Shown: positions 49,368 to 57,947, counted from the stretch's first letter. The stretch: 64,000 bases of DNA from Mycobacterium sp. 4858 (GCF_900240975.1 NZ_LT968775.1:124001-188000); one strand, 5' to 3'. Translations and numbers: made by a program. The notes: a model not told the origin generated them from the letters alone.

Positions 49368-50426
49368 ATGGACCGCTTCGAACTACGCCGACTGGACTAC
49401 AGCCTGTCCGACGATCATGTGGCCCTGCGGGACGCCTATAAGCAGTTCTTCAAGACGCACTGCTCCATCGAAACCGTCCGTGCCGCAGAGCCGTCGGGTT
49501 TCGACAAGAACCTGTGGGAGAGGTTGTGTGGGATGGGCGCGACCACGATGGCGTTGCCGGAGTCCTGCGGCGGTGACGGCGCGACCCTGGTCGACCTCAC
49601 CCTGGTGGCCGAGGAGGTCGGCCGGACGCTGGCACCGGTTCCGTGGATCGACCACGTCTGCACCGCACGGCTGCTGGGGCGGCTCGGCGCGCTGGGCGAG
49701 GCTGCCGCCGGGATCGCGGACGGGGAACAGCTTGCCGCGCTGGACCCGCGCATCGACGCCGGGCGCGGCCCGCGGTTGATTCCGTCGGGGTCGATCGCTG
49801 ACCACGTCGTCGTCCGCGAAGGCGAGGAAGTCGTGCGCCTGACCTTCGCCACCCGCCCGGCGAAGGTCGACAATATCGGCCGCCTGCCCATGGCCTGGGT
49901 GGACCCCGCGGTGGCCGACACGCGCGAGGTCATCGCCGAGGGGCCCGATGCACTGGCGAGTTACCTTTTGGCGCTGGACGAATGGCGGCTGCTGACCGCG
50001 GCGGCGCTCGTCGGGCTGGTGGAGGAGACCATGACCATCGCCGCTGAGTTCGCCAAGACCCGATACACGCTGGGTGTGCCCATCTCCACGCTGCAGGCCA
50101 TCTCCCACCCGCTGGCAAATATGGCCATCACCGTCCAGGGTGGCCGCAACCTGGCTCGCCGCGCCGCCTGGTTCCTGGACAATGAACCCGGCGAGCGGCC
50201 CGAATTGGCGCCTTCCGCTTTTGTTTTCATGGCCGAGGAGGCGGCGAGGGCGGCGACCATGGCGGTCCATATTCAAGGCGGCCTCGGGGTTTCGGCCGAG
50301 GCCGCGGCGACGGCGTATCTGGTGCGCGCCCGCGGGTGGCCACTGGCTGGCGGCGATCCGGCGGCTACGTCCCAACGGGTGGCCGAGATCGTGGCCGCCC
50401 GCGAGAGCGCGGCGCAGCCGGCGTAG
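49368..50426 (+). CDS. Acyl-CoA dehydrogenase-like subunit without catalytic Glu motif
   Basis: A 352-residue acyl-CoA dehydrogenase paralogue, shorter than the usual 380-400. It lacks the catalytic-base motif: where EGTSEI is expected it has WPLAGGDPAATS. It also lacks the EPGSGSD FAD loop (AALDPRIDAGRGPRL), but keeps the helical ends (LERLCGMGATTMALPESCGGDGATLVDLTLVAEEVG and HIQGGLGVSAEA). Such proteins form hetero-oligomers with a full partner, as in the ChsE/FadE28-29 type. The partner is probably the next gene, 14 bases downstream. Confidence 0.85.
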   Translation: MDRFELRRLDYSLSDDHVALRDAYKQFFKTHCSIETVRAAEPSGFDKNLWERLCGMGATTMALPESCGGDGATLVDLTLVAEEVGRTLAPVPWIDHVCTARLLGRLGALGEAAAGIADGEQLAALDPRIDAGRGPRLIPSGSIADHVVVREGEEVVRLTFATRPAKVDNIGRLPMAWVDPAVADTREVIAEGPDALASYLLALDEWRLLTAAALVGLVEETMTIAAEFAKTRYTLGVPISTLQAISHPLANMAITVQGGRNLARRAAWFLDNEPGERPELAPSAFVFMAEEAARAATMAVHIQGGLGVSAEAAATAYLVRARGWPLAGGDPAATSQRVAEIVAARESAAQPA

Positions 50427-50440
50427 GAAGGGGCAACACG

Positions 50441-51658
50441 ATGGATTTCTCCCGCGTCGAGCTGTCCGAAGCCGACGAGGCATTCCGCGACGAAGCGCGC
50501 AGCTTTCTGGCCACGCACATGACCGAAGAGGTCAGGCGCCGCGACAGGGAAACCGGCGACAACTTCGACGAGGGCCTGCACCTGAAGTTCGGCGCCGCAG
50601 GCTATTTGGCGGCGGAATGGAAACCGGAGTCCGACGGTGGTCTCAGCCGGGTGCGGCGGCGCATCTGGGAGTTGGAGAAGCGGCGGGCACATGTGCCGTG
50701 GGTGACGTGGGGGACAACCGCGATGGTGGCCCGCTCGGTGGACAAGTTCGGGTCACCGCAACTGCGTGAGGAGGTGCTCCCGAAAGTCTTCAGCGGCGAG
50801 GTTCGGTTGTGCCTCGGCTACACCGAGCCCGAAGGCGGCTCCGATGTCGCCACCTGTAAGACCCGCGCGGTACGGGAGGCGGTTGGATCGAGCTGGGTCA
50901 TCAATGGCTCCAAGATGTTCACCACCGGCGCCCATAACTGCCAATACGTCTTCCTGATCACCAATACCGACCCGGACGCGCCGAAACACAAGAGCCTGAC
51001 CATGTTCCTGGTGCCGCTGGATTCGCCCGGCATCGAAATCCAGGGTATCCGCACGGTGGATGGCGATCGGACCAACATCGTCTATTACAGCGACGTCCGC
51101 GTGGACGACAAATACCGGCTGGGCGAGGTGAACGGGGGCTGGACGGTGCTGCGCGAACCGCTCAACGTCGAGCACGGCGCCGTCGCCGCCGCCCCGGACG
51201 GTCTGCAGGATACGTCAATCATGATGCACCAGGCCAGTTTTCTGTCCGAGGCGGTGGACAAGGCGGCGGCCTGCGTGGCGCGCACGGACGGCGAGGGCCG
51301 CCGACTCATCGAAGACAAGTCGGTCGCGTATCGACTGGGCCGCAGCGTTGCCCGACTGGAGGTGGCGCTGGCCACCCCGAGCGTTTTCGGCCGGGTGGCC
51401 ATCGCACAAACGATGCGCGACATCTCCCCGGAACTGATGGACATCCTCGGCGCCGCGTCCGCGTTGCCGTACGGAGCCGAGGCGGCCGCCGACGACGGCA
51501 GCGCCGAATACGCCTACCGGTTCGCCCCACTGGTGGGCATCTATGGCGGAACACTGGAGGTCTTCCGCAACATGATCGCCCAGTACACCCTCGGGCTGGG
51601 CAAGCCCGCGTACGCGCCGCCGGTCAAGAAGGTGTCTTCGATCAGCGCGAACGGGTAA
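50441..51658 (+). CDS. Acyl-CoA dehydrogenase, full partner subunit
   Basis: A 405-residue acyl-CoA dehydrogenase. It has the FAD loop CLGYTEPEGGSDVATCKTRA, the middle segment WVINGSKMFTTGAHNCQYVFL, RVDDKYRLGEVNGGW and the C-terminal VGIYGGTLEVFRNMIAQYTLGLGKPAY. The base before GT is Gly here, so another Glu may act, as in steroid-type FadEs. ATG after AGGAAGGGGC. With the preceding subunit it should make an alpha2beta2 enzyme. It ends the operon. Confidence 0.87.
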   Translation: MDFSRVELSEADEAFRDEARSFLATHMTEEVRRRDRETGDNFDEGLHLKFGAAGYLAAEWKPESDGGLSRVRRRIWELEKRRAHVPWVTWGTTAMVARSVDKFGSPQLREEVLPKVFSGEVRLCLGYTEPEGGSDVATCKTRAVREAVGSSWVINGSKMFTTGAHNCQYVFLITNTDPDAPKHKSLTMFLVPLDSPGIEIQGIRTVDGDRTNIVYYSDVRVDDKYRLGEVNGGWTVLREPLNVEHGAVAAAPDGLQDTSIMMHQASFLSEAVDKAAACVARTDGEGRRLIEDKSVAYRLGRSVARLEVALATPSVFGRVAIAQTMRDISPELMDILGAASALPYGAEAAADDGSAEYAYRFAPLVGIYGGTLEVFRNMIAQYTLGLGKPAYAPPVKKVSSISANG

Positions 51659-51744
51659 TCCTCGCGAGGACGTCGGCGTGTGCAGCTACACCGAGCACTC
51701 GCAGCCCCGAAATGGGAACCCGATACGTGCTAGGGAAAACCCTG

Positions 51745-52077
51745 ATGTTGACGATCGCCGGCATCGGTAGCGTGGTGCCGATGGCGAATATCGAGGAGCA
51801 CACACAGGGGTTCCTCGTCGAGTGGTACGGGCCGCAGGCACCCGCCCACTCGATCGGCGACGTCGTTGATCGTCTCAACACCAGTGCCGCATCCGTGTCG
51901 ACTGATGGCAAGCAGGTCCGGCTGCTGACGGCGATGGGCGTGCCGGCGGACGATTACGCGTTCGGTGTCTTTGCTGCCGAGTCGGCCGCGCTCGTTGCCC
52001 AGGTTTGCCAGGATGCCGGCGACCCAGCGCAACGGATCAGTTCGGCTGTCGGATGGGTGCGATTCCGGGACCGCTGA
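51745..52077 (+). CDS. Small DUF4242-like protein
   Basis: A 110-residue protein with the DUF4242-like pattern QGFLVEWYGPQAPAHSIGDVV, MGVPADDYAFGVFAAESAALVAQVCQDAG and PAQRISSAVG. Some DUF4242 members bind nickel; nothing more is known. I chose ATG 51745 since AGGGA lies eight bases upstream; an ATG at 51712 has no ribosome site. It may be transcribed with the preceding dehydrogenase, 86 bases away, or alone. Confidence 0.6.
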   Translation: MLTIAGIGSVVPMANIEEHTQGFLVEWYGPQAPAHSIGDVVDRLNTSAASVSTDGKQVRLLTAMGVPADDYAFGVFAAESAALVAQVCQDAGDPAQRISSAVGWVRFRDR

Positions 52078-52141
52078 CCCGCCCGGCCGTACGCTCCCCG
52101 CGACCCGCGTCCGTGCCATTCGACCCGACCGCATCGCAGCG

Positions 52142-52158
52142 ATAGGGAAATCCCCTAT
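52142..52158. promoter_or_regulatory. Palindrome ATAGGG-AAATC-CCCTAT
   Basis: Perfect inverted repeat with 6-base arms and a 5-base centre, 120 bases before the two-domain secreted protein. Its core TAGGG-N5-CCCTA recurs with one change at 53719-53733 before a gene of the same family. Confidence 0.5.
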
Positions 52159-52277
52159 TTCTCCCGAACGCCCGCTGAGACCACAGTCCTAGTAACGCTG
52201 GGCGCACAACGAACCGTCGCAGGGATGGCCCGGGCGCCGGCGCGGCGGCGCGTCTAACACTGATGAAGGAAACCGTC

Positions 52278-53042
52278 ATGACGAGAACAGCACAATCAGC
52301 ACCGCTTGGGGTCGCGACCGCCATTACCGGCCTTGTCGTGTTCGTGGGCGCAATACCGAGCGGCATCGCCCACGCCGATCAACAGCAAACGCGCGACTAC
52401 GTCAACAATGTTCGCGGCACCACGACGTGCCCAGGACTGACGGCGCGTAGCGACCTCGACAGCATCGCCCAGCAGTACGCGACCACCGAAAAGCCGCCGC
52501 AGGCCGGCGGATATCCCGGGACGGTGGTCGGCTTTCTCGGTTCGGGTGATCCCTTCGCCAAGGCTGATGACAGCGCGATGGCCAAGGCGAAAAGTGCACT
52601 GGCGAACTGCAACTACACCGACTTCGGGGTGGGCTTCATCCGGCACGATGACCGCAGTGTCGACGTCGTCACGATCGTGCTGGGCCAGTCGACCAAACCG
52701 TCAGTCGCGCCGCCGCAAAACCAGCAGCCTGGTCCCGGACTTGGTGTGGCGGCGGATTCTGTCATCCAGGCGCGCAGCCAATCCCATTGTCCAGCATTGA
52801 CGTATCGGACCAGCCTTGAAAACGAGGCCCAGCAATACGCGCGAACCGAGAACGCCGCACTGAGGGCAGGCGAAGTGGGCTTCCTGGGTTCCGGTGACCC
52901 GATTATCAAGGCCATCCAAAGCGCCACATCAAAAGCGAATCCCGCCATTGCCGACTGCAGTAACACGACCTTCGGTGTGGGCTTCGTCCGACACGATGAC
53001 CGCAGCGTCGACGTCGTTACCGTAGTGCTGGCCAAGCAATAG
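52278..53042 (+). CDS. Secreted protein with two copies of an extracellular domain
   Basis: A 254-residue exported protein: signal peptide MTRTAQSAPLGVATAITGLVVFVGAIPSGIAHA, then two tandem domains at about 36-137 and 158-254. They share CPxL, a central helix with AQQYAxTE, VGFLGSGDP, a second cysteine (Cys51-Cys111, Cys171-Cys227) and FGVGFxRHDDRSVDVVTxVL. A Pro/Gln-rich linker joins them. The domain looks like a degenerate CAP/SCP-type fold, which is an inference. ATG 52278 has AAGGAA seven bases upstream. A third copy is in the gene at 53840-54754. Confidence 0.78.
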   Translation: MTRTAQSAPLGVATAITGLVVFVGAIPSGIAHADQQQTRDYVNNVRGTTTCPGLTARSDLDSIAQQYATTEKPPQAGGYPGTVVGFLGSGDPFAKADDSAMAKAKSALANCNYTDFGVGFIRHDDRSVDVVTIVLGQSTKPSVAPPQNQQPGPGLGVAADSVIQARSQSHCPALTYRTSLENEAQQYARTENAALRAGEVGFLGSGDPIIKAIQSATSKANPAIADCSNTTFGVGFVRHDDRSVDVVTVVLAKQ

Positions 53043-53099
53043 GTGCGTCCGAACGAAAATCCCTGCAGTGAACCAGATTCGAGTAGAAAAGAGACGCCT

Positions 53100-53690
53100 G
53101 TGCGACAACAAGCGGGCACGGCCATCGACAGGACACGGTATTGGCTCCGGACGACCGGTGGTGAGGTCCACCGAACGAAAGCACTGGCCATCGTCGCCGC
53201 GCTGTCCTGTGTGATGGCCGGATGCGGGTCGAGCGGGCCGGGGAACGCTGCGGGCCGATCAGGGCCGTCGCAGTCGGCGGCCAACGCCACGCCGCGCTCA
53301 GGAACCCGCATCGACGCGTGCTCCATGATTGCGCCACAGGAGATTACGTCGTTGCTGGGCGCTCCGGCGACAGGGGTGTCGACAGGAAAGGATCCCGATC
53401 AGGGGGACTGCATGTGGACGAACACGGCGACCGACGAATCGGTCTCATTGACCATCAGCAATCCGGGGACCGCCCTGAACGACAAGCTCCCTCCGCCGGC
53501 GGCCGGCTTCCCCGACCCCAGCACGCCGGGGCCGGACGGCATGCGGTACATGGGTGGCGGCGGGGTCGAGTTCGCCGCGGGGAATCGCGTCAACACCGTG
53601 CAGGTGGCCGTGTTGAGGCTCTCCGCGGAGCAGGCCAACGCCGCCGCCGTGAAACTTGCTCACGAAATTGCCCCGCAGGTACCCAAATAA
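53100..53690 (+). CDS. DUF3558-like lipoprotein
   Basis: A 196-residue lipoprotein. The hydrophobic stretch KALAIVAALSCVMAGCGSS ends in a lipobox VMAGC with Cys42, so lipid anchoring on the cell envelope is likely. The mature part has the DUF3558 pattern IDACSMIAPQEITSLLGAPATGV and GDCMWTNTATDESVSLTIS, with paired cysteines. The GTG start gives a long 40-residue leader; no shorter in-frame start was found. It lies between two members of the repeated-domain family. Confidence 0.72.
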   Translation: MRQQAGTAIDRTRYWLRTTGGEVHRTKALAIVAALSCVMAGCGSSGPGNAAGRSGPSQSAANATPRSGTRIDACSMIAPQEITSLLGAPATGVSTGKDPDQGDCMWTNTATDESVSLTISNPGTALNDKLPPPAAGFPDPSTPGPDGMRYMGGGGVEFAAGNRVNTVQVAVLRLSAEQANAAAVKLAHEIAPQVPK

Positions 53691-53718
53691 CCCCGACAGG
53701 TCAATGAACGCACAAGAG

Positions 53719-53733
53719 TAGGGATTCTCCTTA
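53719..53733. promoter_or_regulatory. Near-palindrome TAGGG-ATTCT-CCTTA
   Basis: Same layout as the palindrome at 52142-52158 (TAGGG, five bases, CCYTA), 107 bases before the start of the second repeated-domain gene. Two genes of one family share the element, so a common regulator is possible. Confidence 0.4.
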
Positions 53734-53839
53734 TTACCGCATCTGACCATTCCACTTAGCGTCGTGCATGTCGGACGGACACCGACACGCCGGCCTGCCG
53801 CATCCGGCGTGCGCGGGTGGCGACGAAAAGGAGATCACC

Positions 53840-54754
53840 ATGACCAGAACCCGGGCAGCAGTTGCAGTTGCGTTCGCGGCGCTGACGGGTTCGGCGCTCG
53901 CGTTGACGATGGCGCCGATCGCGTCCGCCGATCCACTCGCTGCCATCCGGCAGGGGGTTAACAACGCGCGAGCAGGATCGACTTGTCCCCCTTTGAACTA
54001 CAGCATCCCCCTGGAGGGGGAGGCGCAGCATGCCATCGGCAACAACCTGCCGGGGGTGCCCCCGACCGGACAGTACAAGGGCACCTTCGCCGTCACGACG
54101 GCCTTTCCCTTCGGCAGCGCGAACAACGCGGAGGGGGCTACCCGCATCGCCGTTGGCGAGGCGGCTCCTGCCATCAACGACTGCAGCAACAAGGACTTCG
54201 GCGTGGGTTTCTTCCGCAAGGGAGATGACGATGCCGTCGCCGTCGTGCTCGGTAAGCCGGCCGCCGCGCCCCAAGCGCCGCCGGCGGCCGTCCAGTGTCC
54301 GGCGGGTTCGGAGACTCCGACCGTTCCGGCTGGGCAGACTTGTAAGGCAGCAGCGATCCCGAACAACCTTCCGGTGCGGTGTACCGGTAACTACGAGCTG
54401 CCTGCCGGCTCGGATTGCTCCAAGACGCCGAATCCGTCGCCTCCTGCGCCGAAGCCGCCGAAGAACGCGGTCGCGGTCAATGTCGAGCAGTCACCGACGT
54501 CAGTGGCGGTGAACGTCAAGAACACCTCGACATTGCCTGGCAAGTGCACGTATGACGCCGCGCCGAAGAACGGGCTCTTGATGCCGGCGGTGCACCGTGA
54601 CTTCAACGTCAACCCGAATGATGCCACCAGACTTGACTTCCTGGCGCCACCGCTGGGCGTCAAGTATCACTTGGTGGTCTCATGCCACGGCACGTTCAAT
54701 GGCCAAGACGACGAGTTCGGCCACGTCGAACAAGACGTCACCGGCGGCCTGTGA
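53840..54754 (+). CDS. Secreted protein with one extracellular domain and Pro-rich linker
   Basis: A 304-residue exported protein. Signal peptide MTRTRAAVAVAFAALTGSALALTMAPIASA, then one copy (about 31-139) of the domain in the 52278 gene: STCPPLNYS, GEAQHAIGN, INDCSNKDFGVGFFRKGDDDAVAVVLGK. A Pro- and Cys-containing linker follows (CPAGSETPTVPAGQTC, NPSPPAPKPPKN), then a beta-rich C-terminal domain from about 235 (AVNVEQSPTSVAVNVKNTS) resembling secreted mycobacterial modules. ATG after AAAAGGAGATCACC. Confidence 0.78.
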   Translation: MTRTRAAVAVAFAALTGSALALTMAPIASADPLAAIRQGVNNARAGSTCPPLNYSIPLEGEAQHAIGNNLPGVPPTGQYKGTFAVTTAFPFGSANNAEGATRIAVGEAAPAINDCSNKDFGVGFFRKGDDDAVAVVLGKPAAAPQAPPAAVQCPAGSETPTVPAGQTCKAAAIPNNLPVRCTGNYELPAGSDCSKTPNPSPPAPKPPKNAVAVNVEQSPTSVAVNVKNTSTLPGKCTYDAAPKNGLLMPAVHRDFNVNPNDATRLDFLAPPLGVKYHLVVSCHGTFNGQDDEFGHVEQDVTGGL

Positions 54755-54879
54755 GTTCTGACGCGCAAATTCGCGCCAAACCGCTGCCCCATCATATTCG
54801 TTGGGGAACAACGTATTTCTCTGTCCGCCGTGCCCGCCATCGCGTCGGAAGCAGCCGGGACCCTCTAGGAGGCCTTCGC

Positions 54880-55602
54880 ATGTCTAGTCACTTCGCATCG
54901 CAGCCCACGCCCGTGGCCAAGCTCATTCGCGGCACGTGGCAATCACCCATGTTGCCGGTCTGTGCGGCTGCCCTCACCGTCGCTGGAGCTGTCGTCGCGT
55001 CACCGCCCGCTTCGGCCAACGGCGGATGCATTCCCGGCGACATCGCCGGCCAGGTTCCGCGGCTGACGCGACCCGGCGACAACGTTTGTGTGCCGCCGGG
55101 CATCGCTCAAGAGGTTCAGAATGAGAATGCCGCCGCCGCCCGAGGCGACGGCTATGCAGGCGGTGGCCCTTATGGGCCTAAGACGTGTGTTTCGGGCCTG
55201 GTATGGCGCGAAGGATACGACGGCGACGCGGTGTGCGTCACCCCACAGCGACGGCAAGAAACGTGGCAGGAGAACGCCAACGCGGGCGTCGGCGCCACCG
55301 GCGGGCTGCAGCCGCAAAACAACGCACCCGGGCCGGGCAAACACACCATTACCTATCAGGTCTTGGGCGGCGGTGACGTTTTCTCGGTCATCCCCGACCC
55401 AGGCACGCCGGTGTATCCGCCCAGCACGACCAAGTGGGTTTCGACGCCGTGGTCGCAGACGGTGGAGGTGACCGGAAGCAAACTTCTGGCGTTGAACTAC
55501 ACCGACCACAACGGTACCCATGACTGTGCGATTCGGGTCGATGGCCAACCCGTCCCGCTCACCGAGCACAAGCCCGGCAGGTGCGCCTACCAAATGCCTT
55601 GA
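54880..55602 (+). CDS. Secreted protein with repeated VCVPP modules and MmpS-like C-terminal domain
   Basis: A 240-residue exported protein with a signal peptide ending SPPASA. The N-terminal half has two short modules, RPGDNVCVPPGIAQEVQNENAAA and YDGDAVCVTPQRRQETWQENANA, each with one invariant cysteine. The C-terminal half (HTITYQVLGGGDVFSVIPDPG, HDCAIRVDGQPVP) resembles the extracellular domain of MmpS. ATG after AGGAGGCC. Function unknown; it probably sits in the envelope or medium. Confidence 0.72.
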   Translation: MSSHFASQPTPVAKLIRGTWQSPMLPVCAAALTVAGAVVASPPASANGGCIPGDIAGQVPRLTRPGDNVCVPPGIAQEVQNENAAAARGDGYAGGGPYGPKTCVSGLVWREGYDGDAVCVTPQRRQETWQENANAGVGATGGLQPQNNAPGPGKHTITYQVLGGGDVFSVIPDPGTPVYPPSTTKWVSTPWSQTVEVTGSKLLALNYTDHNGTHDCAIRVDGQPVPLTEHKPGRCAYQMP

Positions 55603-55669
55603 ACGCGAAATAGCAAGCGCACCATGGCACGGCGAACTCCAGTTCGTCGACGCACACCTGGGCGGCCCG

Positions 55670-55843
55670 TCAGCCGTGCCCGTAGATGATCCGCAGCATC
55701 TTGAGATTGATACGGATGAACCGCCCGAATTGCACGAAGATGTTCTGCCGCGTCCGGAGTGTTGCCGGAGTGGGCAGCGGTGCATCGGCGATGCGCTCGG
55801 CCGTCAGCGCGTTCACGTCCGAATAGGTGTTTTCGTCGTCCAT
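55670..55843 (-). CDS. 57-residue protein downstream of the SQR-like gene
   Basis: A short protein, MDDENTYSDVNALTAERIADAPLPTPATLRTRQN, ending FVQFGRFIRINLKMLRIIYGHG, with a basic amphipathic C-terminal helix that could lie on the membrane. ATG with AAAGGC six bases upstream, 11 bases after the flavoprotein stop, so the two are co-transcribed. An in-frame ATG 15 bases earlier is possible. I know no function; a small partner of the membrane flavoprotein is plausible. Confidence 0.6.
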   Translation of the reverse strand: MDDENTYSDVNALTAERIADAPLPTPATLRTRQNIFVQFGRFIRINLKMLRIIYGHG

Positions 55844-55854
55844 CGAAGTGCCTT

Positions 55855-57312
55855 TCATTCGGGGATCAGCCACCAGAATGGGCGGGCTTTCGCCTTGTAA
55901 ATGAAGAGATGATGCAGCAGCAGCTTGATCCAGTGGCCGGCCAACCCGAGCTCACCGGAGGTGCCGGCGATGTCACGACCCGTTTGCGGGTACTTCACCG
56001 GATCGGGTACCACCGGGAACATCGTCATGGCGGCGGCCGAGCCTTCGCGCAAACCGGTACCTGCGGAGGCGACGCATGCGGCGCCCATGCTCGACATCGA
56101 GGCGCGGTGCGCAACCGCGGCCGTTCCCTTGGTGATTCGATCGCGGATGGTTTCAGCGACCGTCTTGGCCATAACGCCCGACGGCATGCCGGTGCGCGGC
56201 GGACTGGGCGTGATCACGGTCCCGTTGGGACTCGTGCGCGGCCGGGAGATGGGGTGCGGGGGCGCGAACGCGATGCCCGGGGCGAAGATGTTCGGGTAGG
56301 CGGGGGACTCGTAGGTGTGTGGCCAATCCTCGGCGGACCATTCGTCATAGGGTTTGCCCGAGTAGTCCGCGTCGACCTTCATGAAGCCTGACGGCGCGAA
56401 CAGGACGGAGCTGATGTCGTTGCCGTCCTTGTCGTATGCCGCCAGTTCTGCTCCCTTGAACGGCGGTAGGAGCATGGCGAAGTCGAAGTCCAGCTCGTGC
56501 TCTCTGCCGTCCAGTTGTTCGTAGCGCAGCTTGCCGTCCATCACCTCGTGGACGGCCGCCTGCGTGATGGCTTTGACGCCGCGCTCACGGAACAGCGACT
56601 CGGTCCACAGCCGGCTGGACTGCACGAAGCCCTTTTCGACGAAACTCATGCCACCGACGCCGAAGTCGCCCAGCTCGTACTCGTTGGTGAGGTAGACGAC
56701 GTCGGCCAGGTCCCGCACACCGGCGGCCCGCAACGTGTGCTCGACGTTGAAGGCGTATTCGAAGGCCGCGCCCTCGCAGGTGCAGGTGCCGTGCCCGACG
56801 CCGATGACCAGGCGCTGCTTCTCGCCGGCCTTCAGCCTGGCGATGACCCGGTCGAGCGCCTCGGCCGCCTCGACGGCGTGAGCCGCGGTGCACACCGAGT
56901 ATGAGTGGCCGGCGGGGCCGAGTCCGGGGGTCGCCGCGAAGTTCAGGCGCGGCCCGGTGGCATTGATGAGGTAGTCATACGTGATGGTGCCGCTCTGGCC
57001 GTTGTGTTCCTCATCGGTGTAGGCGAAGTCCACCGACGGCGCCGACTGATCTTTGGTGCCCTCCGGATGGATCAGGGTGGCAAGCGCTTGATGAAACACG
57101 ATGCCCTTGCGGCGGTAGATGGGTTCGAGCGGAATGAGAACCTTGGCGGGATCCATGCGGCCGACCCCGACCCAGATGTTGGACGGAATCCAGTTCCAGT
57201 CGGCATTGGGAGAAATCACGACGACTTCGTGACTGCGGCCCAGCCACCGGCGAAGGTGTAGCGCGGCGGTATGCCCGGCGATACCGGCGCCGAGGACGAC
57301 GACTCGTGCCAT
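55855..57312 (-). CDS. Sulfide:quinone reductase-like FAD oxidoreductase
   Basis: A 485-residue flavoprotein of the NDH-2/SQR class: VVVLGAGIAGHTAALHLRRWL (FAD), LINATGPRLN, VIGVGHGTCTCEGAAFEY and NIFAPGIAFAPP. Cys141, Cys177/179 and Cys413 (GAACVASAG), by my count, sit where SQRs have their redox cysteines. The C-terminus GHWIKLLLHHLFIYKAKARPFWWL is a membrane-binding helix. It likely oxidises sulfide or a thiol-type donor and reduces menaquinone. ATG after AAGGAGCAAC. Divergent from the AhpD-like gene across the operator. Confidence 0.82.
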   Translation of the reverse strand: MARVVVLGAGIAGHTAALHLRRWLGRSHEVVVISPNADWNWIPSNIWVGVGRMDPAKVLIPLEPIYRRKGIVFHQALATLIHPEGTKDQSAPSVDFAYTDEEHNGQSGTITYDYLINATGPRLNFAATPGLGPAGHSYSVCTAAHAVEAAEALDRVIARLKAGEKQRLVIGVGHGTCTCEGAAFEYAFNVEHTLRAAGVRDLADVVYLTNEYELGDFGVGGMSFVEKGFVQSSRLWTESLFRERGVKAITQAAVHEVMDGKLRYEQLDGREHELDFDFAMLLPPFKGAELAAYDKDGNDISSVLFAPSGFMKVDADYSGKPYDEWSAEDWPHTYESPAYPNIFAPGIAFAPPHPISRPRTSPNGTVITPSPPRTGMPSGVMAKTVAETIRDRITKGTAAVAHRASMSSMGAACVASAGTGLREGSAAAMTMFPVVPDPVKYPQTGRDIAGTSGELGLAGHWIKLLLHHLFIYKAKARPFWWLIPE

Positions 57313-57481
57313 TGTTGCTCCTTATCCCGTGCGCCGGCATCGCCGCACGACATGGTTGCCGCGTGGGAACGCCGGGCGCTCCGAGGCCAGATTGCGCCCC
57401 GCGGTGACGCGTTCCTAGGGCCGATGGACTCTATGGCCGGGGCATATGCGCACCGAAGAAAAAATCGGGCGCATATCGCGG

Positions 57482-57505
57482 AATACCCCTACCCGTATAG
57501 GTATT
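57482..57505. promoter_or_regulatory. Inverted repeat AATACC-N12-GGTATT in the redox-island promoter
   Basis: Six-base arms (57482-57487 and 57500-57505) around CCTACCCGTATA. It overlaps the -10 region (TATAGG/TATTGT) of the AhpD-like gene, ten bases before its ATG. The ATACCC-type arms resemble sites of CsoR/CstR-family sulfur or metal sensors. No such regulator is encoded in the window. Confidence 0.55.
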
Positions 57506-57514
57506 GTACATGGC

Positions 57515-57895
57515 ATGACGGAACACAACCACTACCAACAGGTGCTGGACGACCTCAACCCCCAGCACCGCGCCCTGCGCAAGATGATCCCGGACGTGTA
57601 CCGGGGTTTTGCCGAAATGAGCAACGGCGCACTGACCTCGGGCGCCTTGGACAAGAAGTTCAAGGAGCTGATCGCGATGGCGATCGGGGTCGTTGCCGGA
57701 TGCGACGGCTGCATCGCCTCCCACGCTCAGGGGGCGGCCCGTGCCGGAGCATCCAAGGAAGAGGCCGCCGAGGCCATCGGCGTCAGCATTCTCATGCATG
57801 GTGGCCCGGCGACGATCTACGGGGCACGCGCCTACAGCGCATTTTGCGAATTCGCCGACAAGATCGCGGACGACGCCGCCGGGCCGGCCCAATGA
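57515..57895 (+). CDS. AhpD-like (carboxymuconolactone decarboxylase family) redox protein
   Basis: A 126-residue all-helical protein with the AhpD catalytic signature AGCDGCIASHAQGAARAG, Cys63-x2-Cys66 and His70. Family members reduce peroxides or shuttle thiol electrons. The ATG of MTEHNHYQQVL is only ten bases from the palindrome, so the leader is very short. It is followed by thioredoxin 52 bases on. Its association with the SQR-like gene suggests handling of persulfide or peroxide. Confidence 0.85.
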   Translation: MTEHNHYQQVLDDLNPQHRALRKMIPDVYRGFAEMSNGALTSGALDKKFKELIAMAIGVVAGCDGCIASHAQGAARAGASKEEAAEAIGVSILMHGGPATIYGARAYSAFCEFADKIADDAAGPAQ

Positions 57896-57947
57896 GCGGC
57901 GACCGCCGCCTCGGCCCGATCCTCACCATCATCCGAAAGGAGCAACC

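Noticed and set aside
44783..51658. Assigning the cluster to steroid (cholesterol) catabolism
   Set aside because: FadD and paired FadE types resemble steroid enzymes, but the known ring-degrading genes are not here. I left the substrate open.
57482..57505. RicR-type copper box at the redox-island palindrome
   Set aside because: The arms resemble TACC...GGTA, but the layout lacks the compact TACCC-N5-GGGTA form. I kept it only as a CsoR/CstR-like candidate.
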